64,000 nucleotides of DNA from Gemmatimonadota bacterium (GCA_027307165.1 DAHUXM010000027.1:186001-250000), one strand, 5' to 3'; numbered from the stretch's first letter, positions 54,231-63,597 are shown. Numbers and translations: made by a program. Notes: generated from the sequence alone by a model not told the origin.

Positions 54231-54443
54231 TTACCAGCCCGATCCCATCGATCCGGGGCCGTACGTGCACTTGCTGCACTGCGAGCCGCTGCTGGCGGTC
54301 CAGCTGTCGACTGCAATACGGCTGGCGGATGACGATAGTGAGGTGTCCTGTGATGCGCGAGGGCGCTGCGACGCCATCGCATCGAGCATGACACGCGCAG
54401 TGGACGCGGAAGCGCTGGTAAGGTCGATCGATTTCGGTTGCAT
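54231..54443 (-). CDS. Short Ser-rich peptide with Cys/Gly tail (70 aa)
   Basis: ATG at 54443 follows AAGGA with ideal spacing, and the strong terminator at 54178-54222 lies 9 bp after the stop, so a real transcription unit is likely. The 70 residues have no signal peptide. The middle is rich in Ser and Ala (TSLSSSASRIAVDSWTASSG) and the end reads SQCSKCTYGPGSMGSGW, with a CxxC and Gly/Trp tail. Such leader-plus-Ser/Cys-core shapes occur in modified peptide precursors, but no maturase gene is near. Function unknown. Confidence 0.6.
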   Translation of the reverse strand: MQPKSIDLTSASASTARVMLDAMASQRPRASQDTSLSSSASRIAVDSWTASSGSQCSKCTYGPGSMGSGW

Positions 54444-54710
54444 TGAATCCTTGCTGTGGATGAGGTGAAAACTGAGCTACTCCCTCAGTGTCGGCGTGCG
54501 ATCGGCCGCTCGTGCAAGCACAACGCAAGATTGCTGTATGGAAGGTCTGATGAACGCGGCGCAAGCTCAACGAGGTATCCGTGCCGTTCGCCGCGGCGTA
54601 TCGGATGTTCGCATGTCCAGACTGGCAGACTGGCAGTAGTACATCACGGGGTTCGGCGTGATCGGATTTGTGGTCAGGTTGTGCTGAATCCTCATGGAGC
54701 TTACCGGCGC

Positions 54711-55760
54711 TCAGCTACCGGGCGTCGACACACCTGCCATATCACGGAGACGGTGCATAGCGGTCGTGTCCAAGGCAATCGAGTACATTTTGAGATTTCC
54801 GTTTTCGTAGCCGGTGAGCTCTTTCGTGAACGCGGTCGCGTCTACGCGGTGCGGACGAACGCCACGGAACGGCAGTCGAACGCTGGTGAAGTACAGCGTG
54901 GTTCCGTCCGGAGATACTGATGGCGCCATGTCAGTCGCACTGCTGTTGACGGCCTGACCGAGATTCACCGGCTCACTCCAGTGTTGGCCGCGGCGAAAGC
55001 TGATGTACAGGTCGCCGCCGCCGAACCCACCTTTACGGTCGCTCACGAAGATCATGTATGACTCGTCCGGTGATACGTACGCTTCCTGCTCGCTGGCCGC
55101 GGTGTTGAAATCGACGGGAACCGGATCGGCGTAGTGATCACCCGCCCAACGTGCGTAGAAGATGTCGCTGCTTCCCTTTCCGCCGTCGCGGCCGTGTGCA
55201 TGAAAGTAGAGTGTTCCGTCCCTGGTAACTGCTGGGAACCAGACGCTTCCATGACCGTTGATCGGCGATCCAACATTGATTGGCTGCGACCAATTGCCTC
55301 CCTTGGCTCGCTCCACGTACCAGATATTGAATGTAGGCGACGGGTGGCTGGCGGAATCGCCGTCCATCGGTCGGTTGGAGACGAAGTAGACCCGCCGTCC
55401 ATCCGGACTCACAAATGGATCTGTGTCCATCCACTTGCCAGAGAATGGTGCAACCTCCGGCGCCGACCACACCGTTCCTACGCGCGTCGAGACCATGATC
55501 GTCCAGAACAGACCGCGTGAGAAGAACACTTTGCGTCCGTCCGGTGTGAACGACGTGTTCCACTCGGGGAACATTGTCGAAACGGTACCTGCGGCGAAGA
55601 GGACGGGGGTGGCACCCGAACTGGTGACGCCGGGCGCGGCAGTGGCCTGCGCCCGGCCACTCCGTGGAATAACTACGAGCAGCAACGACAGTCCTGCGCA
55701 ACGCATGTACTTCCGACCCGCGAACATACGGGTCAAGGCATTAATGCGAGCTGCTTTCAT
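54711..55760 (-). CDS. Secreted PD40 beta-propeller protein
   Basis: This is a 349-residue protein. The ATG at 55760 is used; ATGs at 55727 and 55706 are alternatives that keep the hydrophobic signal stretch (GLSLLLVVIP, cleavage near GRAQ). Residues about 60-330 hold PD40-type blades: TSFTPDGRKVFFSRG, PFVSPDGRRVYFVSNR, PAVTRDGTLYFHAHG, AYVSPDESYMIFVSDR and PSVSPDGTTLYFTSVR. Such proteins often serve as surface or periplasmic scaffolds. It lies 267 bp upstream of the Ser-rich peptide gene on the same strand. Confidence 0.85.
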   Translation of the reverse strand: MKAARINALTRMFAGRKYMRCAGLSLLLVVIPRSGRAQATAAPGVTSSGATPVLFAAGTVSTMFPEWNTSFTPDGRKVFFSRGLFWTIMVSTRVGTVWSAPEVAPFSGKWMDTDPFVSPDGRRVYFVSNRPMDGDSASHPSPTFNIWYVERAKGGNWSQPINVGSPINGHGSVWFPAVTRDGTLYFHAHGRDGGKGSSDIFYARWAGDHYADPVPVDFNTAASEQEAYVSPDESYMIFVSDRKGGFGGGDLYISFRRGQHWSEPVNLGQAVNSSATDMAPSVSPDGTTLYFTSVRLPFRGVRPHRVDATAFTKELTGYENGNLKMYSIALDTTAMHRLRDMAGVSTPGS

Positions 55761-56182
55761 TGACGCTGTGGTTAGTGTTGCAAGTCGCGTGGTGCGCTGC
55801 TCGGAGAACTCGACCTAATTCTGTCACTCAAGGTAGGCAACGTGTTGACGTCAGTCGCTACTGTTGCCGCCAGTGGCGGCATGGGATCAGTGAACGGTAC
55901 CGCTTGCGGATCGTGAGCTCGGTCGGTCGTTTCGCGCCGGTTGACGCCGGAGCGTACGAAGTAACCGTTCGCTGCGCGACTCCCACCGCTCCCTGAAGTA
56001 CCTCTGCTCTCAAGTGCGATCGTCGCGTAAACGATTTGCGAGTTGGTGGCAACTAAGGTTTCACGGCCCAGACGCCGCATTAGCATTTCGCCGGATTCCG
56101 TGGGGCACGGGGTCGCCGGTGCTCACTCGTCCGATGCGGATCGAAGCGTCGCGATATCGTACATGTACAAGGGGTTTCGAAA
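55761..56182. other. Intergenic stretch between divergent genes, no gene seen
   Basis: About 420 bp between the divergent PD40 and deacylase genes. The ORFs here are short, overlap each other on both strands and show no protein-like pattern. A divergent promoter region is expected, but I could not place boxes with confidence. Confidence 0.45.
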
Positions 56183-56695
56183 TTGGATCAACAAGGCATA
56201 TATAGCCGCGGCTTGGCCGGGCGATACGATTGGAAGCCGATCCTGGCGGCTGTTCGACGATGGGTAAGAGACCGGGGCTGCGGATGCATCGAGGTACGGG
56301 TGGACGATGTAGATACGGAATTCGGGATCAAGCACGTTTCTCCTCGCGCCAGTACGTTGCTGGTAAGCGCATGCCATGGCAGCGAAGAGAGTTTTTTTCT
56401 CCTTCTGAAGCCCGCAGGAGTGCGAGCCGACATGCGTACTATCCGTCGCGCGATCGACGCGGACTCGGCGCGGCTCGCTTCGCACGCCGAGGTACATGCT
56501 ACGACGCAGTGCCGCCCCGGCTGCCTGCCGCCGATCGGTGACGTGTTTGACTTTCCGTTGCTGATCGATTCACGTCTCGCCAGTGTCAGTGAGATATTTG
56601 TTCCGTCCGGTCAGCCTGGGTTTGCAATTCTCGTCCGCACGCGAGACCTCCTTCGCATGGGGTCGGCGCGCGTCGTCAGTGAAATGCAGGATTGA
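56183..56695 (+). CDS. YbaK/ProX-like aminoacyl-tRNA deacylase domain protein
   Basis: The start is TTG at 56183 with AAGGGG about nine bases upstream. The 170-residue product has the YbaK pattern: VSACHGSEESFFLLLKPAG with the likely catalytic Lys, then ADSARLASHAEVHATTQCRP, GCLPPIGDVFDFPLLIDSRL (the P-x-G loop region) and SEIFVPSGQPGFAILVRTRDLLRM. Members hydrolyse mischarged aminoacyl-tRNAs (Cys-tRNAPro, Ala-tRNAPro), usually in the cytoplasm. The specificity cannot be assigned. The family call rests on motif shape rather than a search. Confidence 0.75.
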   Translation: MDQQGIYSRGLAGRYDWKPILAAVRRWVRDRGCGCIEVRVDDVDTEFGIKHVSPRASTLLVSACHGSEESFFLLLKPAGVRADMRTIRRAIDADSARLASHAEVHATTQCRPGCLPPIGDVFDFPLLIDSRLASVSEIFVPSGQPGFAILVRTRDLLRMGSARVVSEMQD

Positions 56696-56786
56696 GATCT
56701 CAGCGCCGCCGTCAGGTACGGAATAAGCAAGCGAGTTCACTAACCGTACCGGAGCGTCCGTCGATTAGAGGCATGCAGCGGGCGTA

Positions 56787-57284
56787 TTACAGTCGCACGA
56801 CTTTCGTAGCGCTCGTTTGCTCACGAAGTGCGGCAACGAGCCATCGTGCGCCTTGGCGTTTCAGTATCACCGTGAGTATTCCGCGCTCAGGGGGCTTCGA
56901 CGCTCCATCCGCTGTAACGGCGCCGCTGATTTCCCATTCTGCATCGACGAGCATGATGTTCGCGGTGATGTGCCGGATCTGAGCGATGGTGGCGGAAGTG
57001 CTGCTGCCACGATATCCATGGGCGAACACGGACGTGTAAAAACCGGCCACCTTCGCCTGTCCGTGCAGCAACTCTCCGGTGGGAATTATAAGATCTCCGT
57101 CCCCGGTAAACAGGCTGCCGAGCCTGGGTCCATCCGCTGACTGCCACGCCTGCTTGAATTCAGTGAGCAGCGTGGTAGCAACTCTTACGTCGGCGACCGA
57201 GTCTGGCGAGAGAGCCCGGTGGGTAGTCATCGACGCATTTGGCAGCGACAGTGCGATGCTTGCAACGGCCAGCAAACTGAACAT
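56787..57284 (-). CDS. Secreted SnoaL/NTF2-like (DUF4440-type) protein
   Basis: ATG at 57284 follows the near-perfect ribosome binding site AAGGAGG, so this start is preferred over 57326. The 165-residue protein has a signal peptide (MFSLLAVASIALSLPNAS) and a single NTF2-like cone fold: LLTEFKQAWQSADGPRLGSLFTGDG, then IIPTGELLHGQAKVAGFYTS, and a closing ILKRQGARWLVAALREQTS. Such domains bind small hydrophobic ligands or act as simple isomerases; activity here is unknown. Confidence 0.85.
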   Translation of the reverse strand: MFSLLAVASIALSLPNASMTTHRALSPDSVADVRVATTLLTEFKQAWQSADGPRLGSLFTGDGDLIIPTGELLHGQAKVAGFYTSVFAHGYRGSSTSATIAQIRHITANIMLVDAEWEISGAVTADGASKPPERGILTVILKRQGARWLVAALREQTSATKVVRL

Positions 57285-57722
57285 CAGTTCCTCCTTGAGC
57301 GTGTCGATAGTTGCTTTCGCTTGCACTCCTTAGGCCAGCGGAACGAGCGGATGGTTGTCATTCTTTCCGGGTCAGGGCTGCGAACGGTAGCGTCGGGTGG
57401 TTGAGCGGCGTAAAGAAACGGTCGGTGGCTGGCCATTGCGACTGGAACGCGGCGAGATGCAATCACATCGCGGGAGAATCGACAACGACTGTATCCGCTG
57501 GAAGGTGCTCGAAGGTCAGATCCACGGTACGGCCCATTGCACGGGTCCGGTGCACGGTTCGCGCTGGTATTGGCTCCGCAGTGGCGGCAAGTGCTTCCAG
57601 CGCGCTTACAACGCCGGGCGTTGCCAGCTTGAAATGGCGATGACGGCCACGACACTCCCCACGTTGCTCGTCCGACGCTGAGCCGCTCTACCACTCGTTG
57701 CAATCCCCGTAGGATCTACCAG
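57285..57722. other. Stretch with no supported gene
   Basis: About 440 bp upstream of the NTF2-like gene. ORFs of 94 residues (plus, 57397-57681) and 139 residues (minus, 57284-57703) overlap in opposite directions and both look like Arg/Cys-rich chance frames. I see no RNA gene. Confidence 0.4.
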
Positions 57723-58064
57723 ATGGCGCGGGAACACATGCATCCAAAGCTCATTGTAGGGCTCACGAGCGCGTCCACGCCCGAGACATTGCAGCGATGC
57801 GGTGCGTACGCTGATGGACTGCTGATTCCTACCAGCTTCGCACCAATGACGCCTGCTACCGCCAGCGCCGCTGCGGCAGTCGAACGCCGGGGCGGTATCG
57901 CCGACCTGCACAGCATGGCTGCGAGGGAAATACTCTACACGCTCAAGCAAGTGATCGAGAAACAGGGTATGCTCGACACGCCAGCGAGTGTTACCTCCGA
58001 TCGCGACCCCATCAAAACGGGTCTCGCGAGCCTTCACACGAAAATGGCTTGCTCGGCACAATAA
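57723..58064 (+). CDS. Possible small protein (113 aa), uncertain
   Basis: The ORF starts with ATG, with AGGA about ten bases upstream. The sequence has some protein-like features, such as an amphipathic helix REILYTLKQVIEKQG, and no signal peptide. No family is recognised. Third-position GC is lower than in the sure genes, and a 185-residue minus-strand ORF overlaps, so it could be a chance frame or a decayed gene. Confidence 0.3.
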   Translation: MAREHMHPKLIVGLTSASTPETLQRCGAYADGLLIPTSFAPMTPATASAAAAVERRGGIADLHSMAAREILYTLKQVIEKQGMLDTPASVTSDRDPIKTGLASLHTKMACSAQ

Positions 58065-58187
58065 ATCGCACGCCGGACCGGGAATCGCAGAAGCCGTTTG
58101 TCCTTGTCGAGGCACGTCACGGGACCTGGCACGTCGTTCACGTTCCGGCGCCGGAAATTTCACACCGATCGTAGTACTTGGCTACCG

Positions 58188-58937
58188 CTACGGTTCCAGC
58201 TTCATATAGAAATGAGGTCCGGCAACGTGACGCTCCACCTCGTATCGCACCATCTCTCTGGTGCTGCCGTCAATGCCGTAGTGCCCGATGATGACCTTGT
58301 CGGCAAAGCGAACGTTCCACACTCCCTTACTGTCCCGACCTTCCACGCGTACGGTATCCATCTCGAGCGCATCGTCACCTTCGGAGTACAACGGCAGGAT
58401 TGCGTAATAACCCGCGCGCAGTGGCACGGATCGAATCAGCTGGTTCAGCTCGTTGAAGTGAAAGACCGGAACATCATACGTATGTTCAACCCGGCGCAGC
58501 GCCGTGTCGGGTGCAGAGTCGCTTCTACGTACACGCGTGCCGCTGTAGTCGATTCTGATGGAGTGCGCTCCGGAGTGTTGAATCTCCCAGATTGGCGATA
58601 GCCCGTCTCGACGCACCAGAGCGCTATCGATGAAAACCCTGCCTCGTGTCGTGGAGCCCTGGATGAGCAGCATGGCCGGAACTCCTTTGTAGGAAGTCAG
58701 CCGAGTCGTGTCGCTTGACTGCGCCACTTCACGTTCCGGCGTGTTGGCCGAGCCGGCCTGAAACACGTGATACGTGATCGACGCATCATGGAAGTGAGTT
58801 GTAGTGAGATCGGCATCTTCCGGTAGCACCACCTTTCCGGTGGGCGCCAACGATCGAGCGTGCGATTGCGCGCATGCCGCGACCAACAGCGCACCGGACA
58901 AACACATTCCCCGAAAGACGGCATATGCGGTATGCAT
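58188..58937 (-). CDS. Lipoprotein with DUF3108-like beta domain
   Basis: ATG at 58937 follows a run of six G that can act as ribosome binding site; the ORF extends to 59060 but without signal-like sequence. The 249-residue protein has a lipobox (GALLVAAC). The mature part has long beta strands, with SPIWEIQHSGAHSIRIDYSG, PVFHFNELNQLIRSVPLRAG and YAILPLYSEGDDALEMDTVR resembling DUF3108-type periplasmic proteins. Function is unknown; these proteins often adopt a lipid-binding half barrel. Confidence 0.82.
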   Translation of the reverse strand: MHTAYAVFRGMCLSGALLVAACAQSHARSLAPTGKVVLPEDADLTTTHFHDASITYHVFQAGSANTPEREVAQSSDTTRLTSYKGVPAMLLIQGSTTRGRVFIDSALVRRDGLSPIWEIQHSGAHSIRIDYSGTRVRRSDSAPDTALRRVEHTYDVPVFHFNELNQLIRSVPLRAGYYAILPLYSEGDDALEMDTVRVEGRDSKGVWNVRFADKVIIGHYGIDGSTREMVRYEVERHVAGPHFYMKLEP

Positions 58938-59318
58938 TCGCCCCCCTTCGACGCGTCCCACGCGATGATCTCTGGTGATTACATCGGGAAGCCGCGCGGC
59001 GCGGTCTGAAGGGGACTGGAATGCGTTGTGTGGGGCTAGCGACGTGGATCCTCGATTCATCGAGCTGACTCAACAAGGGAATTGGAAGTCGAGCCCGATC
59101 TCAACAATGCGGGCTCACGCGTAACGGACAGACAGAAGTGTATGTCCGTGATGCTGTAGCTTCGTGCGCGTTGCAGCCGGTGGTCATTGCTGGTCAGTGG
59201 ACGGCGTCAAGACGGTCGTGGTTGCGTGCTCGTGTCCAGGTCCCATGGGGAACGGGCGCGCCAACTCACCAATCGTGACTTCCCTTCCAGCCAGGCGTGA
59301 CGATTGCCCGTCGCGAAC
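58938..59318. other. Intergenic stretch, no gene seen
   Basis: About 380 bp between the outer-membrane protein stop and the lipoprotein start, both on the minus strand. A 61-codon ORF (59207-59392) extends into the outer-membrane protein gene in another frame and is probably chance. No hairpin with a T-run was found. Confidence 0.4.
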
Positions 59319-60863
59319 TCAACGGTGACCCAACGACGGTTGTTGGCTGGAAGTGACCATGCCTGCATTGCGTGCAGGCGTGTGCATCGCACCCGGGCGC
59401 AGGCGCAGAAAGACAGTAGCGCCCATCGGCGTGCGTGTGCCGTACGTGTCCTTCAGAGCCAATGGAACCATGTTGACAGTGCCGGCCGCGCCGAGTCCGA
59501 GGCTCCCGCCGTACACCGATGTGAGCTCCCGCACGTAACCGAGAGTTACCTCACCGACGTCGTACTGAGTGGACGGCAATGGTTTCGTGATCACGATCAT
59601 GCTTGCGCGTGTCGGTTGCGCGAGTGACGAAGCGGGTGTCATCAATGCTGAAATTGGAAGATCCTCCGGGCCTTTCTGTACGAACTCAGCGCGAGTGAAA
59701 ACGCTGTTGCGCTGATCGATCGTGAGATTGCTCTCGGCGAGCAGGCTATTTGCCAGACTGGCCGGCCCGGTGTGCTTGTTCGCTCCGTAGATGAATGAGC
59801 TCGCCCAGTTGCCGGATGTTCCAAAGGCCCGTCCGTACAGCACCGATGCGCTGATTCGGTGCAACGATTCTTCGGGGTGCAGCTGCTCCGGGCTCTTGAG
59901 ATATGCGTAGGATCCCGAAAGACTCCAATTCTCGCTCGGATTCACCGTGAGACGTCCAGCGTAGGAATCCAGGCTGCGCCCCTTGTAATCGAAGTTGGTG
60001 CGAGTCTCATCCGGCTCTCGGCCGTTGAAGATCGATCCTTCCAGGCGCAGGGTGCGCGTGTAGATGCCAGCCGTGAGCACGCCGAACGAAATGTGAGTCG
60101 CATCCTGCCAGTGATGGCCGATCGGTGCAAGTGGATCGTTTGCGGCGCTCGGACGGTGTGGGAATGCGACCGGTCCAATTGCAGGCTCGCCGACTGGAGC
60201 GGCGTAGAGCGATACAGCGAGATTGTCGCCAATTGCGTGATCGTACAGCGCGGCGATCTCCATGAAGAGATCGTGCGGATGTTGCCGATCGTAGAGCGAT
60301 CGGCCGCGGTAGGACTCTCCGGACTGCAGCAGCAATGGATAGCCATGCGAGCCGACGGTGAATGGCTCTGCGCTCACCATTCCGCGCAGGCCGAGGCGGC
60401 CGCCGGCGAGATCGTGGCCGGCCATGAGCATTCCCCAGTTCACACTGCCGAATTGCCTCTCGCCGCGCCTGGTGCCCTGGTCATCGTACTGCAGGAACGC
60501 AACGCCATGCAGCATAATGTCCCAGGCGCCGAGCATGGTGTGTGATGCATGCATCGTCGTTGCGTCCGGCACCCAGGAAGTGCCAGATCCTATGCGCTGC
60601 ATGGGAATGCCGAGCGGTGCCGATGCCATGGACATGTGACGCATGGAAGGTAGCGTCGTGTCGTTGCGTGCCGACATTCCGTTCATGCTCTGCATGGACG
60701 GAACCGGTGATGGTTTTGCGGAACTGTCGCGCGCGGGCTTGTGACGCGCGGAATCGGTCTGTGGTGGATGACCGTGTTGTGCGAACGCGCGCGGAGCCAC
60801 GAAGGTCGACGCGAAAGCCGCGACAATGAGCGTGCACGCGTGGGAGCGCAATGAAAGCGACAT
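59319..60863 (-). CDS. Met/His-rich outer-membrane barrel protein, probably metal related
   Basis: The protein has 514 residues with a signal peptide ending RAFAQ. Residues about 29-110 are rich in His and Met (AQHGHPP, MQSMNGMSARND, MRHMSMASAP, MHASHTMLG), a pattern of copper- or silver-binding segments. The rest is beta-barrel-like (for example GMLMAGHDLAGGRLGLRGMV, LLLQSGESYRGRSLYDRQHP), with the strongly conserved-looking block YDRQHPHDLFMEIAALYDHAI. I recall proteins of this type beside copper-efflux genes, but no such pump is in the window. It follows a Cys/His-rich small protein on the same strand. Confidence 0.82.
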   Translation of the reverse strand: MSLSLRSHACTLIVAAFASTFVAPRAFAQHGHPPQTDSARHKPARDSSAKPSPVPSMQSMNGMSARNDTTLPSMRHMSMASAPLGIPMQRIGSGTSWVPDATTMHASHTMLGAWDIMLHGVAFLQYDDQGTRRGERQFGSVNWGMLMAGHDLAGGRLGLRGMVSAEPFTVGSHGYPLLLQSGESYRGRSLYDRQHPHDLFMEIAALYDHAIGDNLAVSLYAAPVGEPAIGPVAFPHRPSAANDPLAPIGHHWQDATHISFGVLTAGIYTRTLRLEGSIFNGREPDETRTNFDYKGRSLDSYAGRLTVNPSENWSLSGSYAYLKSPEQLHPEESLHRISASVLYGRAFGTSGNWASSFIYGANKHTGPASLANSLLAESNLTIDQRNSVFTRAEFVQKGPEDLPISALMTPASSLAQPTRASMIVITKPLPSTQYDVGEVTLGYVRELTSVYGGSLGLGAAGTVNMVPLALKDTYGTRTPMGATVFLRLRPGAMHTPARNAGMVTSSQQPSLGHR

Positions 60864-60999
60864 CTATGAATCCGGAAGCAATCGTCGCGGCGCTGTTGCC
60901 TGTGACGATCAATGGTATTTGTTATCGGTGTCAGCCGTGGCACTGGGGAGTCTCCGCGGACGGTGCGTGACTCGAAACGCCGCGGATCGCGGCAGAGGG

Positions 61000-61392
61000 C
61001 TACGCTTTGGGAGGGGGCGGTTCCGGCGCGACTGCCATCGCGATCGGCAACTCGTTGTAGTCGGCATGGACCGACGCCACGAGCGCTGTTGCCGGTTGCG
61101 GTGCGACGACCGTCGATGGGAGCGCTATCACGCTGCATCCCGCGACTGCGGGACAGCAGTTCATCCCCGTGGAGCTATCGCAAGGGGAGTGGTTGTGCTG
61201 ACCGGGTGGAGCTTTGGTCGGATCGTTGTCGGCGTGACGCGAGCTGTGTTGGGACGTGGAGGGCTCTGCGGGAGCTGCGGTGCCGGACATGGATGCCGAC
61301 TGTGCCATCGCCGTGCACGGTGTCAAGCCGATCCCTGTCAAAAGAGGGATCAGGAGAGCGCTCAGCAGGACTCGAACGACACGGCCAGTCAT
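61000..61392 (-). CDS. Small secreted Cys/His-rich protein, possible metal partner
   Basis: This 130-residue protein has a signal peptide (LLSALLIPLLTGIGLTPC, cleavage near AMAQ). The mature part contains HSSRHADND, HNHSPCDSSTGMNCCPAVAGC and a Pro-rich end (APEPPPPKA). The cluster of His, Met and four Cys suggests metal binding, similar to short proteins encoded with copper-resistance outer-membrane proteins. The gene lies 136 bp upstream of the Met/His-rich barrel gene on the same strand and is probably cotranscribed with it. Confidence 0.75.
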   Translation of the reverse strand: MTGRVVRVLLSALLIPLLTGIGLTPCTAMAQSASMSGTAAPAEPSTSQHSSRHADNDPTKAPPGQHNHSPCDSSTGMNCCPAVAGCSVIALPSTVVAPQPATALVASVHADYNELPIAMAVAPEPPPPKA

Positions 61393-61620
61393 GATGCGAA
61401 ATTTAAGCCTCGAATCACGGACCGTCAGCCGTTACGCGGGTTGGCTTGCAATCCATCACGTGATCGGGCGATAATTGGTGGCCCGGGTGGAGGGGGGACA
61501 TGCAGAATCGGTATGGCGCATCGGGATGCACAGATCATGCGACGGTCCGACGTATGCGTGTCACTTGCAGTTTCGATCCGGATTTGCGACCGTCGTATCC
61601 CATACACTGTAAGGTGCAAC

Positions 61621-62391
61621 ATGCGTGCAACAACGATTCATGTCAGAGTGGAAAGCTCGAGCTTCGGCATCGTGCGGCAGACCGCCGGAGCCACTTTTCT
61701 GATCCTCGCGGCCGGCGCCGTTCTGGGCTGCTCCAAAGGCGAAACGTCTTCCTCAGTGGGCATGTCCGGAACTCGATCGGACTCCAGCGCGATGGCGGCG
61801 CAGCCGGCGGCGTCGTCGAACCTTTCACCCGTTCGCGGCACGGTAGCCAGCGTCACCGACAGCGTGCTCACGGTATCTTCGGACAGCGGGCAAGTGCGAG
61901 TCGCGATCGCGGCTCCGCTGGATGTGTACGTTCGCGTGCCGGCCAAGCTGTCCGATGTAAAGGAAAACACGTTCGTGGGCGTTACGTCGGTAGCGCAACC
62001 CGACGGATCACAGCGTGCGACCGAGATCCATATCTTTCCCGACAAGCTGCGCGGAACGGGCGAGGGCAGCTACCTCATGACGCAGCAAGCCGGTGCGTCT
62101 GGTGGTAACAGGAGCACGATGACCAACGGTACGGTCACCGCGCCACGCATGACCAACGGCAGCATCAGCGCGCAGTCGGGTGGAAAGCTCATCGTGCAAT
62201 ACAAGGGTGGTACTCAGACGATCACTGTGCCTCCAAACATCTCCGTCAGTGCAATCGCACCATCGCAGGCCAGACTGACACCGGGCTCGAGGGTCATTGT
62301 CCTGGCGGCCCGACAGCCGGATGGCACACTCAAGGCGTCGGCCGCGCTGCTGGCCGATACGACGGCGAAAGCGAAGCAAGCAGCCCGGTAG
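61621..62391 (+). CDS. Lipoprotein with DUF5666-like domain
   Basis: ATG at 61621 follows AAGG about nine bases upstream; the ORF upstream to 60826 is antisense to the metal-related genes and is not coding. The 256-residue protein has a lipobox (GAVLGC). After a Ser/Ala/Gly linker, PVRGTVASVTDSVLTVSSDSGQVRV and the later GGKLIVQYKGGTQTITVPPN look like two small beta domains of the OB-like DUF5666 type. Function is unknown. The beta-propeller gene follows after 65 bp and may be cotranscribed. Confidence 0.82.
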   Translation: MRATTIHVRVESSSFGIVRQTAGATFLILAAGAVLGCSKGETSSSVGMSGTRSDSSAMAAQPAASSNLSPVRGTVASVTDSVLTVSSDSGQVRVAIAAPLDVYVRVPAKLSDVKENTFVGVTSVAQPDGSQRATEIHIFPDKLRGTGEGSYLMTQQAGASGGNRSTMTNGTVTAPRMTNGSISAQSGGKLIVQYKGGTQTITVPPNISVSAIAPSQARLTPGSRVIVLAARQPDGTLKASAALLADTTAKAKQAAR

Positions 62392-62456
62392 GACTGGAAT
62401 CAATAGCGCAGCAACAAGACGGGCGAAGGTTCTTTACCCAAATCGACAGAGGGGTT

Positions 62457-63557
62457 GTGGCGATTCAGGCGTTGGTCAGACAGTCGGTGATTTCGGTCAT
62501 CGCTGCAATTGTGGCACTCGTTTCGACGAGCGCGTCGCTCCATGCGTTGCCGGACAAGCCGGTGTCATGTGCTGCAACACCAACCTCACTCACGCCGGAA
62601 GGTTATCGTCGCGTACTTCCGTCGACACGCGCGCCGGCGAGTACCGACCTCCGTCTCGTCACGGAATTGCCGCTACCGGGACCGGCCAACCGGTTCGATT
62701 ATCAGAGCTTCGATCCGATCGCTCACAAGTTGTACATGAACCACATGAATGCTGGAGAGACGCTGATCTTTTCGACAGACAGCGGCCGTATCACCGGACG
62801 AATCACCGGAGTACCTCGTGCAACCGGTGTTCTGGCGATTCCGTCGCGGCACATGGTGTACATATCGGCCGCTGGCGCCCATGAGGTTGCAGGAGTGGAT
62901 GATCGGACTCTCAAGATCGTTCAGCGAATTGGCGGCATTCAGTTTCCCGACGGGATTGCGTATGATGAAAACACGGGAAGGCTGTTCGTATCCGACGAAT
63001 CGGGCAGTGCAGATGTCGTGATCGATGTTGTCACCGGCAGAAAGCTCGCTACAATCGCACTCGGCGGCGAGGCTGGCAACACGCATTACGATTCGGTCTC
63101 GCATTGTGTGCTGGTCGCGGTGCAGACGCGGAATCAACTCGTGGCCATCGATCCTCTGAGCGAGAAGATCGTGGGCCGTTATGATCTGCCTGGCTCAGAG
63201 CATCCTCACGGTTTCGCGCTCGACGAACCCGGTCGGTTGCTGTTCATGTCGTGCGAGGGAAATGCAAAGCTGCTCGTGCTGGATCTCACCAGCATGAGCG
63301 TCATCGGAACGCACGACGTTGGCGAGAGTCCCGATGTACTCGCCTGGGATGCAGCGTGGCGACGACTGTATGTCGCGTCGGAAGGTGGTGTCCTGTTGGC
63401 GTTCTGGGCAGACGGAACGACGCTTCGTCCGGCCGGCGAGTACCGCGCGGCACACGCGCACACAGTTGGACTCGACTCACGCACGCACCGCCTGTACCTG
63501 CCGCTCCAGGACATTGGCGGTCGTCCGCTGCTTCGTGTTCTCGCGCCTTCGAGTTAG
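62457..63557 (+). CDS. Secreted beta-propeller protein (YVTN/NHL type)
   Basis: GTG at 62457 follows GAGGGG. The 366-residue protein has a signal peptide (about 1-30) and a seven-bladed propeller: RFDYQSFDPIAHKLYMNHMN, GVLAIPSRHMVYISAAGAHE, DGIAYDENTGRLFVSDESGS, HGFALDEPGRLLFMSCEGNA and VLAWDAAWRRLYVASEGGVL are successive blades. Repeats of this kind occur in surface proteins and in enzymes such as lactonases; no catalytic residues stand out. It is convergent with the partial outer-membrane protein gene 40 bp away. Confidence 0.87.
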   Translation: MAIQALVRQSVISVIAAIVALVSTSASLHALPDKPVSCAATPTSLTPEGYRRVLPSTRAPASTDLRLVTELPLPGPANRFDYQSFDPIAHKLYMNHMNAGETLIFSTDSGRITGRITGVPRATGVLAIPSRHMVYISAAGAHEVAGVDDRTLKIVQRIGGIQFPDGIAYDENTGRLFVSDESGSADVVIDVVTGRKLATIALGGEAGNTHYDSVSHCVLVAVQTRNQLVAIDPLSEKIVGRYDLPGSEHPHGFALDEPGRLLFMSCEGNAKLLVLDLTSMSVIGTHDVGESPDVLAWDAAWRRLYVASEGGVLLAFWADGTTLRPAGEYRAAHAHTVGLDSRTHRLYLPLQDIGGRPLLRVLAPSS

Positions 63558-63597
63558 CTCGTCGTTCGCAATGCCGGTGGCGTCTGCGGCGCGGGTA

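Noticed and set aside
57606-58163. A 185-codon minus-strand ORF in the gap after the NTF2-like gene
   Set aside because: Arg/Gly/Cys-rich chance composition, no ribosome site and no domain; it competes with an equally weak plus-strand ORF.
60826-61620. Upstream extension of the DUF5666-like lipoprotein ORF by 265 codons
   Set aside because: It is antisense to the Cys/His-rich protein gene and lacks protein-like sequence; the ATG at 61621 gives a clean lipoprotein signal.
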